Translations under genes and position numbers: made by a program
Shown: positions 17,218-27,709 of the stretch, piece by piece
Position numbering within the stretch: position 1 is the first letter of the stretch
Layout of the letters: every line of letters starts with the position of its first letter
Notes under the pieces: generated by a model
Seen by the model: the letters and a program-made list of their open reading frames with translations, nothing else
The model's database searches: none
What the model was told of the DNA's origin: nothing
DNA from: Gemmobacter aquaticus
GTDB lineage: Bacteria > Pseudomonadota > Alphaproteobacteria > Rhodobacterales > Rhodobacteraceae
Length of the DNA: 64,000 nucleotides
Direction: 5' to 3'
NCBI RefSeq assembly: GCF_007859075.1
Contig: NZ_VOAK01000011.1
Location: 806,001 to 870,000 of the forward strand

Positions 17218-19758
17218 GTGCAGAAACCCGAGTTCCTGACCGATTTCACTGTCATCTCGCCGTCGGCGCAGATTGATCCGGCACGCCACGGTTGGCGGGC
17301 GAAATGCCTGCAACGTCTGGTCCGGCTGGAGCTTCCGGTGCCCGAGACGGTCGCACTGCCGGCCTCGACCGTGCGCGCGATTGCGGCGGGTCAGATGGTC
17401 GACTGCGCGGGCATACTTGGTCACTTTGGCGACGTGCCGCTGGTCTCGGTGCGACCGAGCCCCGAGAACCCCGACTGGGGGGGACCTGCGACCATTCTCA
17501 ACGTCGGCTTCAACACCGCCCGCCATGATCATCTGGCACGCACGCATGGGCAGGCTGCAGCGGACGCGCTCTATCTGCGCTTTGTGCAGGGGTATGCGAT
17601 CCACGTGGCGCGCCTCGACCCCGACACGTTTGAGGGGCTGGAGCCCAATGCAACCGGTCTGCGCGAGGCGCTGCGCAGCTTCCAGCAGGAGATGGATGAG
17701 CCTTTCCCCGAGGACCCGGCACGGCAACTGGCTGATGTGCTGCGATCAATGTCTCGTGCCTGGGAGGGGACGACCGCGCGCCTGTTGCGGCAGGCCAAGG
17801 GTGCGCCCTCCGAGGCCGCGCTCGGACTCGTGGTGCAGAAGATGGCGCAGGGCATCGGGCAGGGGATCTCTGGTTCCGGTGTCATACAGTTCGCCGATCC
17901 GATTACGGGCGATCCCAAGGTCAAGGGCCGCTATCTGGGGCAGAGCCAGGGGCGCGACGCGCTGACCAAGGGCGATGCGATCTATCTGACACGCGACCCC
18001 CGTGGGGCCTCGCTTGAAGAGCTTGCGCCCGAGGTCTTTGCCGAGCTTATTCGCCACGGTGCCGCCTGCCGCGGGCGCCTGCGGGAAGAGATGCAGATCG
18101 AATTCACCATTGAGGACGGCCGTCTGTCGGTGCTGGATGCGGTCAAGGTGCAGCGCTCGGCGCGTGCAGGGCTCAAGATCGCTGTGGCATTGGCCAAGGA
18201 TGGCATCATTACGCAATCCGAGGCCGTGCTCAGGGTCGAGCCCCGCGCCCTTTCGGAACTGCTGCACCCGCAGGTTGATCCGCGCGGTCCCCGTGATGTC
18301 TTTGCCCGTGGCATCGCGGCAAGTCCGGGTGCCGCGACAGGGCGCATCGTGTTCAGCTCGCAGGCCGCGCAGGCCAGCGCCTCGCGGGGGGAGCCCTGCA
18401 TTCTTGTGCGGCGCGAGACGGCGCCCGAGGATATCCGGGGCATGCATTCGGCGGTCGCGGTCCTGACCGAACGCGGCGGCATGACCAGCCACGCGGCCGT
18501 TATCGGGCGGGGCCTGGGGCTGCCCTGCATCGTCGGGGCTTCGGACATCCGGCTGGATGCCAAGGACCGCAGGCTTGTGACGCGGGATGGGCGGGTGTTC
18601 AACGAGGGCGACATTATCACCATTGACGGCACGACCGGCGAGGCGCTTGTCGGTGCAGCCGAGATGCTGCCCCCGGCACAGGACGGGGCGTTCCGGCAAC
18701 TGCTGGCCTGGGCTGATGAGGTGCGCGATATCGGCATCCGTGCCAACGCCGATACACCTGCCGACGCACAAACCGCGCGCGATTTCAGCGCCGAGGGCAT
18801 CGGGCTCTGCCGGACGGAACACATGTTCTTTGACGAAGACCGCCTCGTCGTCATGCGCGAGATGATCTTCGCCGATACCTCGACGGACCGGGCCGCCGCT
18901 CTTGCACGTCTCTTGCCAATGCAGCGCGCCGACTTTGGGCAGCTTTTCGAGATCATGCGTGGGCTTCCGGTCTGCATCCGCCTGTTCGACCCGCCGCTGC
19001 ACGAGTTTCTGCCCCATTCGCGCGAGGGGCTGCGAGAGCTGGCCGAGGCGCTGGACCGCCCGCTGTCCGAGGTGACGCGACGCGCCGAGGCGCTGGCCGA
19101 GTTCAACCCGATGCTAGGCATGCGGGGAGTGCGGCTTGGGATCGTTCTGCCCGAAATCTACGACATGCAGGCCCGTGCGATTTTTGAGGCGACGGTCGAA
19201 ACCGTGCGTGCCGGTGATCCGGTGGTGCCTGAAATCATGATCCCGCTCGTTTCGGCCCGGCGCGAGGTCGAGCTGGTCAAGACACGGATCGACGCCCTTG
19301 CGGCGGCGGTGCGGACCAAATCGGGCGTTAGCTTCGATTATCGGCTGGGAGTCATGGTCGAAACTCCGCGCGCGGCGCTGCGTGCGGGCGAGATTGCGCA
19401 ACACGCCTCCTTCCTGTCCTTCGGTACGAACGATCTGACGCAGATGACCTATGGCCTGTCACGGGACGATGCCGGGCGCTTTATGAACACCTATGTGCAA
19501 GAGGGTGTCTTCCCCGAGGATCCGTTCCATATCCTTGACGTTGACGGGGTGGGAGAGCTGCTGCTGATCGGGGCTGAGCGTGGGCGCAAGACGCGCGAGA
19601 AACTGACGCTTTCGATCTGCGGTGAGCATGGTGGCAACCCCGAATCAATCGCCTTTTGCCGCAATGCCGGGTTCGACTATGTCAGCTGTTCGCCCTATCG
19701 CGTGCCGCAGGCTCGTCTTGCGGCAGCGCATCTGGCGCTGACTGAACCCAAGGGTTGA
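17218..19758 (+). CDS. Divergent pyruvate phosphate dikinase family protein
   Basis: 846-residue PPDK-like protein. The phosphohistidine swivel domain is intact (GGMTSHAAVIGRG with His425), and so is the C-terminal PEP/pyruvate barrel (GEHGGNPESIAFC and YVSCSPYRVPQARLAAA with the catalytic Cys824). The N-terminal ATP-grasp half is altered: the glycine-rich GGKGANLAEM motif is absent, the SVRSGA-type segment reads SVRPSPENPDWGG, and the usual LQTR motif reads LDAVKVQRS near 306-314. Canonical PPDK interconverts pyruvate and PEP using ATP and phosphate. Here ATP use is doubtful, so the protein may be a paralogue with a different phosphate donor or a regulatory role. It starts at GTG 17218 behind AAAGG. 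Confidence 0.82.
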   Translation: MQKPEFLTDFTVISPSAQIDPARHGWRAKCLQRLVRLELPVPETVALPASTVRAIAAGQMVDCAGILGHFGDVPLVSVRPSPENPDWGGPATILNVGFNTARHDHLARTHGQAAADALYLRFVQGYAIHVARLDPDTFEGLEPNATGLREALRSFQQEMDEPFPEDPARQLADVLRSMSRAWEGTTARLLRQAKGAPSEAALGLVVQKMAQGIGQGISGSGVIQFADPITGDPKVKGRYLGQSQGRDALTKGDAIYLTRDPRGASLEELAPEVFAELIRHGAACRGRLREEMQIEFTIEDGRLSVLDAVKVQRSARAGLKIAVALAKDGIITQSEAVLRVEPRALSELLHPQVDPRGPRDVFARGIAASPGAATGRIVFSSQAAQASASRGEPCILVRRETAPEDIRGMHSAVAVLTERGGMTSHAAVIGRGLGLPCIVGASDIRLDAKDRRLVTRDGRVFNEGDIITIDGTTGEALVGAAEMLPPAQDGAFRQLLAWADEVRDIGIRANADTPADAQTARDFSAEGIGLCRTEHMFFDEDRLVVMREMIFADTSTDRAAALARLLPMQRADFGQLFEIMRGLPVCIRLFDPPLHEFLPHSREGLRELAEALDRPLSEVTRRAEALAEFNPMLGMRGVRLGIVLPEIYDMQARAIFEATVETVRAGDPVVPEIMIPLVSARREVELVKTRIDALAAAVRTKSGVSFDYRLGVMVETPRAALRAGEIAQHASFLSFGTNDLTQMTYGLSRDDAGRFMNTYVQEGVFPEDPFHILDVDGVGELLLIGAERGRKTREKLTLSICGEHGGNPESIAFCRNAGFDYVSCSPYRVPQARLAAAHLALTEPKG

Positions 19759-19771
19759 AACCTGCGATATA

Positions 19772-19812
19772 TGCGAAAGATAGCGGCGGATCATCGTCGA
19801 TTTCGCAGTTTT
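19772..19812 (+). terminator. Possible terminator after the PPDK-like gene
   Basis: The inverted repeat TGCGAAA/TTTCGCA (19772-19778, 19801-19807) contains an inner imperfect stem CGGCG/CGTCG and is followed by GTTTTA. The stem is weaker than the other terminators in the window. The remaining spacer to 20012 shows no clear gene. Confidence 0.35.
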
Positions 19813-20012
19813 ACCAATCTTTGGACTTGCATTTTTCATGCAGAAGATCGGCGGTAACTCGCCGAAATCGGTTGCATCGTCGAATCGGTGCCGGGTCAAG
19901 GCTTTACACCCCCGGCCTGTCAGGCGTATCCGCCCCGCCTGTCGTCGATCGGAGATGATCCGTCCGGGAAGTCCGGTGCGACGACGCTGGGACAGTGCCG
20001 GGAAACGACGCC

Positions 20013-20669
20013 ATGTGCTTGCGACAAATCTGGACGGCGGCCACCGTGGCCGTGTTCGTCCTGACTGGCGCGGCCCTCGCAGATGTGACGGTCCGCCAAG
20101 GTTATGAGATCACCGGCGTCAGCGCCGGTTCAGAAGAGCAGTATCAGGCAGTCGGCGCCATGCGCCTTGCCGCACTTGCGACGCCGGCAGGGGTTGGTCG
20201 ACCGCCAGCCCTGACCGAGGGGCCCGCGACCCCGCAGATCACTATCCGCTATGAAGAGGGGTTCCTTGACGGTTTGCCTGCCGCCAAGGGGGATGACGAT
20301 TGGGAATGTCTGGCCAATGCGATTTATCATGAGGCGCGGGGCGAGACGATCCGGGGCCAGTTCGCGGTGGCCGAGGTCATCCTGAACCGGACCGAAAGTC
20401 CGAACTACCCCACGACCGTGTGCCGGGTGGTGCATCAGGGCGGCAAGAAGGGCTGCCAGTTCTCCTTTACCTGCGATGGCAAGTCCGATCGTGTCAGCGA
20501 ACGCACAGCATGGGAGCGCGCGGGCAAGATCGCCCGGCTGGCGCTCGACGGCGCGCCGCGTCTGCTGACCAATGGGGCGATCTACTTCCATACGGTGCGG
20601 GTGCGTCCCCGCTGGATGCATCGTCATGACCGGACCGCAGCCATCGGATCGCATCTCTTCTACCGCTGA
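20013..20669 (+). CDS. SleB-type cell wall hydrolase (Hydrolase_2)
   Basis: 218-residue exported enzyme. Residues 1-23 form a signal peptide (ending GAALA). The C-terminal half, from about residue 90, is a SleB/CwlJ-type hydrolase domain: ECLANAIYHEARGE holds the catalytic glutamate, followed by VAEVILNRTESPNYP and the CQFSFTCDGKSD segment with two cysteines. SleB was described as a spore cortex lytic transglycosylase; non-sporulating alphaproteobacteria use related proteins for general peptidoglycan turnover. The ATG at 20013 follows GGGAAACG; a GTG at 19995 is in frame but lacks a site. It stands alone in a single-gene unit. Confidence 0.9.
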   Translation: MCLRQIWTAATVAVFVLTGAALADVTVRQGYEITGVSAGSEEQYQAVGAMRLAALATPAGVGRPPALTEGPATPQITIRYEEGFLDGLPAAKGDDDWECLANAIYHEARGETIRGQFAVAEVILNRTESPNYPTTVCRVVHQGGKKGCQFSFTCDGKSDRVSERTAWERAGKIARLALDGAPRLLTNGAIYFHTVRVRPRWMHRHDRTAAIGSHLFYR

Positions 20670-20763
20670 TGTCGCGCGTGATCGCTTGCTTGCCGGCATG
20701 GGGCAGGGCATAGGCTGGTTGAGCGGCTAAGGTCGCGCGACACAGTTGCGCCCGGAGGGCAGA

Positions 20764-21672
20764 ATGACCAGCGATATCCGTCTTGCCTTCGCCCATCCCG
20801 AAGAGCGCGCCGCAGCATCGGCTGGGGCCGATCCGCGCGACCGCATCTCGTTGCGCGACCATATCGTCGAGGCCGATATCGGCGCCTTTCAGCAAGAGCG
20901 CGGCCAGAAGCAACGGCTGCGTTTCAATGTGGTGGTCGAGGTGCGACCGCATCCGGCGCCGCTGGACGATGATGTGGACCGGATCCTGTCTTATGACCGG
21001 ATCACGGAATCGATTGCGTCCGAGCTTGCGGCTGAACGTCTGAACCTGCTTGAAACCCTGGCCGAGCGTGTGGGCGAACGCATCCTGGCCGAACCGCAGG
21101 CGATGCGCGTCTTCGTGCGGATCGAAAAGCTGGACCGCGGTCCAGGCGCGCTTGGGGTCGAGATCGTGCGCTCGCGTGCGGCGACGCCGTTGCGCGCGGC
21201 TGATCCCGATGGCGGCATGCAGGCCCTGCATCCGCTGGTCGTGTTCCTTGACAATGCGACGGTTGCCGCGTCCGATCTGTCGGCCCGGATTGACGCGTGG
21301 CAGGCCCGTGGGCGGCCTGTCATCCTCACGGTTGGCCTGCCCGACGGCCCGCGCCCGCAGACCGGCCACAAGCCAACGCAGCGGCGCATCGATCTGCTGG
21401 CCATCGAGCAGAACGCCTGGGTGCTGGCTGCGCGCGATCCGCGTTGCGTGGTGGTGGCGACCCGGACCGAGATCGACTGGGCGATGAAACATGGACAGAC
21501 CATTGTCTGGGCCCCTACCAAGCTGGTGCTCGACGCGGTGGACGGACCTCATTCGCGTGAGCCGGTGGCGCTGGCGCTGTGGCTTGCCGAGCTGACGGCA
21601 GCGGATGGCTTCGTGGTTCACGGGTCTGTAACAGTGCCGGCGGGAAGCCGCGTGACGGTCGAGCGCGCCTGA
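20764..21672 (+). CDS. folB: Dihydroneopterin aldolase with extra C-terminal domain
   Basis: 302-residue protein. Residues about 28-140 match dihydroneopterin aldolase (RISLRDHIVEADIGAFQQERGQKQRLRFNVVVEV, with the family glutamate and glutamine, SYDRI, and IEKLDRGPGALGVEI holding the catalytic lysine). The enzyme splits dihydroneopterin to 6-hydroxymethyl-dihydropterin in folate synthesis. Residues about 150-302 form an additional domain absent from the roughly 120-residue canonical enzyme; I do not recognise it. GGAGG lies just before the ATG at 20764. folP follows after 45 bases and then glmM, making an operon. No folK was seen nearby. Confidence 0.88.
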   Translation: MTSDIRLAFAHPEERAAASAGADPRDRISLRDHIVEADIGAFQQERGQKQRLRFNVVVEVRPHPAPLDDDVDRILSYDRITESIASELAAERLNLLETLAERVGERILAEPQAMRVFVRIEKLDRGPGALGVEIVRSRAATPLRAADPDGGMQALHPLVVFLDNATVAASDLSARIDAWQARGRPVILTVGLPDGPRPQTGHKPTQRRIDLLAIEQNAWVLAARDPRCVVVATRTEIDWAMKHGQTIVWAPTKLVLDAVDGPHSREPVALALWLAELTAADGFVVHGSVTVPAGSRVTVERA

Positions 21673-21717
21673 GGCCCGGCCCTTGCCAGCCCTCTGGCTT
21701 GGGGCTAACCCGAAGGC

Positions 21718-22731
21718 ATGATCTACTATCGTCCTATCCCGATGCAAGACGCGGCCCGCCCTGCGGGGGCGTTGACGCTGGCCGGCGGCTGGCTTTGGTT
21801 CGACCGTGTCGAGGTGCTGGAGCGGGGGCGCGCGCCCAAGCTGGTGCCCGCCGCCGACCTGCCGGTCGATGCGCTGGCCCGCCTGACCGCGCCGCGCGCC
21901 GATTTTGCGGGTCTCGCGCTGGACCGTCCGCGCCTTATGGGCATCCTCAACGTGACGCCCGACAGCTTTTCCGATGGGGGGCAGTTCCTCGCCCCCGAGG
22001 CAGCGGTGGCGCAGGGGCAGCGCATGGCAGGCGCGGGGGCCGAGATCATCGATGTCGGTGGCGAGAGTACGCGTCCCGGTGCCGCCGAGGTGCCGGTCGA
22101 TGAAGAGCGCGCGCGTACCGCGCCGGTGATCGCCGCGTTGCGCGCGGGCGGGATTGAAACCGCGATCTCCATCGATACCCGCAAGGCCGCTGTGGCCGAG
22201 GCGGCGCTGGATGCTGGGGCCACGTTCATCAACGATGTGGCCGCCTTCACCTTTGATCCGGCGCTCAGCGCACTTGCCGCGCGCCGCGGTGCCCCCGTCT
22301 GCCTGATGCATGCACAAGGCACGCCGCAAACCATGCAGGCCGATCCGCGCTACGATGACGTGCTGCTGGATGTCTATGATTTTCTTGCCGAAAAGGTCGC
22401 TGAGACCGAAGCCGCAGGTATCCCGCGTGCCCGGATCATGGTCGATCCCGGCATCGGTTTTGGAAAGACACTGGACCACAACCTGACCCTGATCCGGGGG
22501 CTTTCGCTGTTCCATGGGCTCGGGTGCCCGATCCTTCTGGGCGTCAGCCGCAAGAAGTTCATCGGTACGATCGGATCAGAGGCAGATGCCGCGCGACGCG
22601 TGCCCGGCTCGGTCGCCGTGGCGCTGGCAGGCGTTGCACAGGGCGCGCAGGTCCTGCGCGTTCATGATGTATGGGAGACGCGGCAGGCCCTTGCCCTGTG
22701 GCGATCCGTGACAACCGGAGACGAGAGATGA
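21718..22731 (+). CDS. folP: Dihydropteroate synthase
   Basis: 337-residue sulfonamide-target enzyme joining para-aminobenzoate to hydroxymethyl-dihydropterin diphosphate. Signatures are intact: [15 protein letters not shown] (from residue 78), [34 protein letters not shown] and GVSRKKFIG. The first 70 or so residues, before [11 protein letters not shown], form a lineage-type extension absent from the roughly 280-residue enterobacterial enzyme. Its stop overlaps the glmM start (ATGA), coupling translation. The folB-folP-glmM order fits other alphaproteobacteria and the general folP-glmM pairing of proteobacteria. Confidence 0.95.
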   Translation: MIYYRPIPMQDAARPAGALTLAGGWLWFDRVEVLERGRAPKLVPAADLPVDALARLTAPRADFAGLALDRPRLMGILNVTPDSFSDGGQFLAPEAAVAQGQRMAGAGAEIIDVGGESTRPGAAEVPVDEERARTAPVIAALRAGGIETAISIDTRKAAVAEAALDAGATFINDVAAFTFDPALSALAARRGAPVCLMHAQGTPQTMQADPRYDDVLLDVYDFLAEKVAETEAAGIPRARIMVDPGIGFGKTLDHNLTLIRGLSLFHGLGCPILLGVSRKKFIGTIGSEADAARRVPGSVAVALAGVAQGAQVLRVHDVWETRQALALWRSVTTGDER

Positions 22732-24071
22732 GCCGCAAGCTGTTCGGCACCGATGGCGTGCGTGGTCGCGCCAATACCTATCCCATGACCGCCGAGATGG
22801 CGCTGCGCCTTGGCGCGGCGGCCGGGCGCTATTTTCGCCGCGATGGTGGTTCCGCCCATCGTGTGGTGATTGGCAAGGATACCCGGCTGTCGGGCTATAT
22901 GCTGGAAAACGCGCTTACGGCGGGCCTCACATCGACCGGCATGAATGTCCTGCTTCTGGGACCCGTGCCGACGCCGGCGGTGGGCTTCCTGACCCGCTCG
23001 ATGCGGGCCGATCTGGGCGTGATGATTTCGGCCAGTCACAACCCGCACCACGACAACGGCATCAAGTTCTTTGGCCCCGACGGCTTCAAGCTGTCGGACG
23101 AGGCGGAGGCAGAGATCGAGGCGATCCTCGAAGGTGAGATCGCCCCGGCGCAACCGCAGAACATCGGGCGCGCGAAACGGATCGAGGATGGCCGTGGGCG
23201 GTATCAGGAATTCGTCAAGACCACCTTCCCGGCCGGGCTGCGCCTCGATGGCCTGAAGGTTGTGATCGATTGTGCCAACGGCGCCGCCTACAAAGCCGCG
23301 CCCGAGGTTCTATGGGAACTAGGGGCCGAGGTCATCCCGGTGGGCGTGTCGCCCAACGGCACCAACATCAACGACCGCTGCGGATCAACCCACACGCAGA
23401 CGGCGGCCGAGGCGGTTGTCGCGCATGGCGCACATGTCGGCATCAGCCTTGATGGTGACGCGGACAGGGTGATGATCCTTGACCAGAACGGCCAGGTCGC
23501 GGACGGCGACCAGATCATGGCGCTTCTCGCCGCCCGTTGGGCCGAGGAGGGCAGGCTGAACGGCGGCACGCTGGTCGCAACGGTCATGTCGAACCTCGGC
23601 CTTGAGCGGTTCTTGTCCGCGCGCGGCCTGCGACTGGAAAGAACCGCCGTGGGGGATCGTTATGTCGTTGAAGCGATGCGTCGGGGTGGGTTCAATCTGG
23701 GGGGCGAACAGTCGGGCCATATTGTGATGACCGACTTTGCCACTACGGGTGACGGGCTGATCGCCGGGTTGCAGTTCCTGGCCGAGATGGCGCGGACGGA
23801 AAAGCCCGCGTCCGAACTGGTGCGGAACTTTGAAACCGTGCCGCAGCTCTTGAAGAACGTCCGATATGGCGCTGACAAGCAACCGCTATCTGTCGATAGC
23901 GTGAAGGCGCGGATTGCCGAGGCCGAGGCGCGGCTTAACGGGCTTGGGCGCGTGCTGATCCGCAAATCGGGAACCGAGCCCCTGATCCGCGTCATGGCGG
24001 AATGTGAGGACGAGGCGCTGTTGCTGCAAGAGGTTGAGGGCATCGTCGCTGCCGTCGAGGCCGCGGTCTAA
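22728..24071 (+). CDS. glmM: Phosphoglucosamine mutase
   Basis: 447-residue enzyme converting glucosamine-6-phosphate to glucosamine-1-phosphate, upstream of UDP-GlcNAc for peptidoglycan and lipid A. The phosphoserine is Ser103 in [12 protein letters not shown], metal binding is at DGDADRV, the sugar-binding loop is GGEQSGH, and the phosphate loop is [12 protein letters not shown] near the C-terminus. It starts within the folP stop codon. The other two enzymes of this route, glmU and glmS, lie at 31.9-35.1 kb in the same window but on the other strand. Confidence 0.97.
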   Translation: MSRKLFGTDGVRGRANTYPMTAEMALRLGAAAGRYFRRDGGSAHRVVIGKDTRLSGYMLENALTAGLTSTGMNVLLLGPVPTPAVGFLTRSMRADLGVMISASHNPHHDNGIKFFGPDGFKLSDEAEAEIEAILEGEIAPAQPQNIGRAKRIEDGRGRYQEFVKTTFPAGLRLDGLKVVIDCANGAAYKAAPEVLWELGAEVIPVGVSPNGTNINDRCGSTHTQTAAEAVVAHGAHVGISLDGDADRVMILDQNGQVADGDQIMALLAARWAEEGRLNGGTLVATVMSNLGLERFLSARGLRLERTAVGDRYVVEAMRRGGFNLGGEQSGHIVMTDFATTGDGLIAGLQFLAEMARTEKPASELVRNFETVPQLLKNVRYGADKQPLSVDSVKARIAEAEARLNGLGRVLIRKSGTEPLIRVMAECEDEALLLQEVEGIVAAVEAAV

Positions 24072-24080
24072 CGGCGGCAA

Positions 24081-24135
24081 GAGGCGCTTGCCCCCTCTGG
24101 GCATTCACCCCCGGAAGATGTTCGGACCAGAGTGA
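24081..24135 (+). repeat. Degenerate intergenic repeat, copy C
   Basis: A decayed member of the two-hairpin repeat family after glmM: GAGGCGCTTGCCCCCTC, then TTCACCCCCGGAAGATG, ending with an altered tail (TTCGGACCAGAGTGAA). The hairpin arms no longer pair perfectly. Confidence 0.5.
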
Positions 24136-24151
24136 ACAGGGTCCAAGAATG

Positions 24152-24184
24152 AAAAAGGGCCGGCGTGTGGTGACGCCGGCCCTT
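24152..24184 (-). terminator. Rho-independent terminator of ilvC
   Basis: A perfect 12-bp stem (24155-24166 with 24173-24184) with a GTGGTG loop. On the minus strand it is followed by a T-run, placing it as the ilvC terminator 20 bases past the stop. Confidence 0.88.
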
Positions 24185-24203
24185 GGTCTTTGCTGCCTTC
24201 GCG

Positions 24204-25475
<1,272 letters not shown>

Positions 25476-25931
25476 ATGATCGATGAGGCAGACCGGCGTA
25501 TCCTGCGGCACCTATTGGCCGATCCTGCGCTGACGACGGCAGAGCTTGCCGAGCGCGCCGGTGTCACGGCGGCGACCTGCTGGCGGCGGATCGAGAAGCT
25601 GACGGATGCTGGCGTGATCCGGTCGCGGCAGGCGGTGATCGACTGGCGCCGTCTGGGCTATGAGGTGGAGGTCTCGCTCCGCTTCACGCTGGACAAGACG
25701 AACCCGCGCGCCTTTGACGAGTTTCTTGCTGCCGCACGCGAGGTGCCCGAGGTGATCGGGATCGAGACCTTTCTGGGCCGGGTCGACGTGCGGTTGAACG
25801 TGATTGCGCGCGACATGGTGCATTACCAGCAGATCTACCGGGAACGGATCCTGACACTGCCACACATCGCAGATATCGAGGCGCTGATGCTGATCTCGAC
25901 CATCAAGGATAGTGCGGGGGTGCCGCTATGA
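25476..25931 (+). CDS. Lrp/AsnC family transcriptional regulator
   Basis: 151-residue feast/famine regulator. The N-terminal helix-turn-helix spans residues 1-60 (IDEADRRILRHLLADPALTTAELAERAGVTAATCWRRIEKL). The C-terminal RAM ligand-binding domain includes VIGIETFLGRVDVRLNVIARD and ends LISTIKDSAGVPL. These proteins form octamers or dimers that sense amino acids. The divergent neighbour ilvC is a natural target, though this is inference. The next regulator starts 11 bases after its stop, so the pair forms an operon and may make mixed oligomers. Confidence 0.93.
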   Translation: MIDEADRRILRHLLADPALTTAELAERAGVTAATCWRRIEKLTDAGVIRSRQAVIDWRRLGYEVEVSLRFTLDKTNPRAFDEFLAAAREVPEVIGIETFLGRVDVRLNVIARDMVHYQQIYRERILTLPHIADIEALMLISTIKDSAGVPL

Positions 25932-25941
25932 GGACAGGGGC

Positions 25942-26400
25942 GTGATCGACCTTGATGATATCGACCGGGCCTTCCTGCGCGAACTGGCCCGCGATGGCAC
26001 GCTTTCGGCGGGCGAACTCGGGCGGCGCCACGGGCTGAGCCAGCCTGCCGCCTGGCGGCGAATCAAGCGGCTGGAAGAGGCGGGTATCCTGGCCGGTCAG
26101 CGGGTAGAGGTTGACCGCACGGCGCTTGGCTTTGGCGTCACGGTCTTTCTGGGGATCAAGCTTGCCACCAAGGGGCGCGTCAGCCTTGAGGATTTCGAGC
26201 GCGCCGTGACGGCCATTCCCGAGGTGCAGGTGGTGCAGCACGTTCTGGGCCTGTTTGACTATCGCCTGCGCGTGGTCGCCCGGGATATCGCTGATTTTGA
26301 GCGTGTGCTGCGCCGCCGGATCATGACTTTGCCCGGCGTGGGGCAGGTTGAGGCGAATGTCCTTTTGACCGAAGAGGCACGGCCGGGTCCTCTTGGCTAG
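25942..26400 (+). CDS. Second Lrp/AsnC family transcriptional regulator
   Basis: 152-residue Lrp/AsnC protein with helix-turn-helix LDDIDRAFLRELARDGTLSAGELGRRHGLSQPAAWRRIKRL at residues 3-43 and a RAM domain (IPEVQVVQHVLGLFDYRLRVVARD). It starts at a GTG 11 bases after the first regulator, with AGGACAGGG upstream. It is clearly a paralogue of its neighbour but diverged in the recognition helix (SQPAAWRR against TAATCWRR), so the two should read different sites. It is followed by a 54-base gap to the convergent ubiH-like gene with no obvious terminator. Confidence 0.92.
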   Translation: MIDLDDIDRAFLRELARDGTLSAGELGRRHGLSQPAAWRRIKRLEEAGILAGQRVEVDRTALGFGVTVFLGIKLATKGRVSLEDFERAVTAIPEVQVVQHVLGLFDYRLRVVARDIADFERVLRRRIMTLPGVGQVEANVLLTEEARPGPLG

Positions 26401-26454
26401 CGTCGATTGGGGTATTTGGGCCAAGAGGAAGCGGGAAGGTCGGTTTTGGGTGAC

Positions 26455-27651
26455 TTACCTGATCCCGATGCCTGCGCGCATCAGCGTGCGCCGCACCGGG
26501 TCAATCGAATAGAGCGCATCAAGCGTTGACGCGCGCAGGTCTCGCAAGGGTTGCGCGCCGATCTGCGAGGCGCGGTTCAGCATGTCGATCCCCATGACGC
26601 GGGACTGCACGTCCAGGTGGCGCTTGCGGTGATAGCTCTCCAACATTGCCGCGCTGCCAAGGGCTGAGGGCTGGGCCTCGGCCAAATCCAGAAGGGTGGT
26701 CAGGTCAGCAAGGCTCATGTTCAGCCCCTGCGCGCCAATGGGTGGCACCACATGCGCGGCCTCGGCCATCAACGCAGTGCGCTCGGCCACCATGCGATGT
26801 GCGATCTGCGCGATGATGGGCCATGCGGTCAGTCGGCTGATCTGGCGAAGCGGGCCAAGCAACCCGCAGGACCGTTCCATCATCTCGGCCGCGAAATCCT
26901 CGGTCGGCAGGGCGAGGCGGCGGTCGACTTCTGCGGCGTGATCCATCCAGACCACGGCAGAGCAGGGCTGGCCGTCACGATCCGGCAGCGGCACGAAGGT
27001 GAAGGGCCCGCCGGAACGATGGATCTCGGTGGAGATGTTGTGATGTGGAACGGTGTGGCTGACCGCAAAGGCCAGCGCCTTCTGGCCGTAGCGCAGGGTC
27101 TTGACCGTGATCCCGACCGCCTCGCGCACGGTACTGCCGCGACCGTCTGCACCGATCAGCAGCCGGGCGGAAATGCGCCGCCCGTCGGAGAGGGTGATCA
27201 GGGCCTCGGATTCGCGGGTCAGGACTGCCGCCGTTGCCACCCCCGGCAAGAAGCGCACATTGGGAAGTTCGGCGATCCGCGCCAGCATCTCGCGCCGCAG
27301 AAGCCAGTTGGGCAGGTTCCAGCCAAAGGGTTTGTCTGAAAGGTCAGCCGCGTCGAAATCCTTGACGATGCGGGGCTCAGGGCGCGCGCCCCCGGCATCG
27401 ACGATGCGCATTATCTGCAGGGCCGCCGCATGGGGGGCAAGGCGGGTCCAGAGCCCGGCTTTTTCCAGCACCGGGATTGAGGGGTGGAGGAAGGCCGTGG
27501 TGCGCAGGTCCGACCCTTCGGCCTCGCCGCGAGTCACGGGTGGGTTCGGCTCCACGCAGATCACCTCAAACCCGGCGGAACCAAAGGCACAGGCCGCAGC
27601 AAGGCCGGCGACGCCGCCGCCGGAAATCAGGATGTCGGTTGTCTCGCGCAT
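26455..27651 (-). CDS. UbiH/UbiF/COQ6 family FAD-dependent hydroxylase
   Basis: 398-residue flavin monooxygenase of the ubiquinone hydroxylase group, adding a ring hydroxyl during ubiquinone synthesis. FAD motifs: ISGGGVAGLAAACAFGSAG near the N-terminus and LIGADGRGSTVRE in the middle. The third motif, usually GDAAH, reads AEAAHVVPPIGAQGLNMSL here, so Glu replaces the ribityl-binding Asp; I believe this is a Rhodobacteraceae trait rather than damage. Which ring position it hydroxylates cannot be decided. The ATG at 27651 follows GGCGAG. The small membrane gene upstream ends 58 bases earlier on the same strand. Confidence 0.88.
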   Translation of the reverse strand: MRETTDILISGGGVAGLAAACAFGSAGFEVICVEPNPPVTRGEAEGSDLRTTAFLHPSIPVLEKAGLWTRLAPHAAALQIMRIVDAGGARPEPRIVKDFDAADLSDKPFGWNLPNWLLRREMLARIAELPNVRFLPGVATAAVLTRESEALITLSDGRRISARLLIGADGRGSTVREAVGITVKTLRYGQKALAFAVSHTVPHHNISTEIHRSGGPFTFVPLPDRDGQPCSAVVWMDHAAEVDRRLALPTEDFAAEMMERSCGLLGPLRQISRLTAWPIIAQIAHRMVAERTALMAEAAHVVPPIGAQGLNMSLADLTTLLDLAEAQPSALGSAAMLESYHRKRHLDVQSRVMGIDMLNRASQIGAQPLRDLRASTLDALYSIDPVRRTLMRAGIGIR

Positions 27652-27709
27652 CTCGCCCTCCGTTTCGGCTCTAGATAGGGCAAAGGGCCCGGGGCGTCCA
27701 CGCGGCAAG

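Noticed and set aside
20494-22515. A 673-codon minus-strand frame
   Set aside because: It is antisense to folB and folP, which carry clear family motifs.
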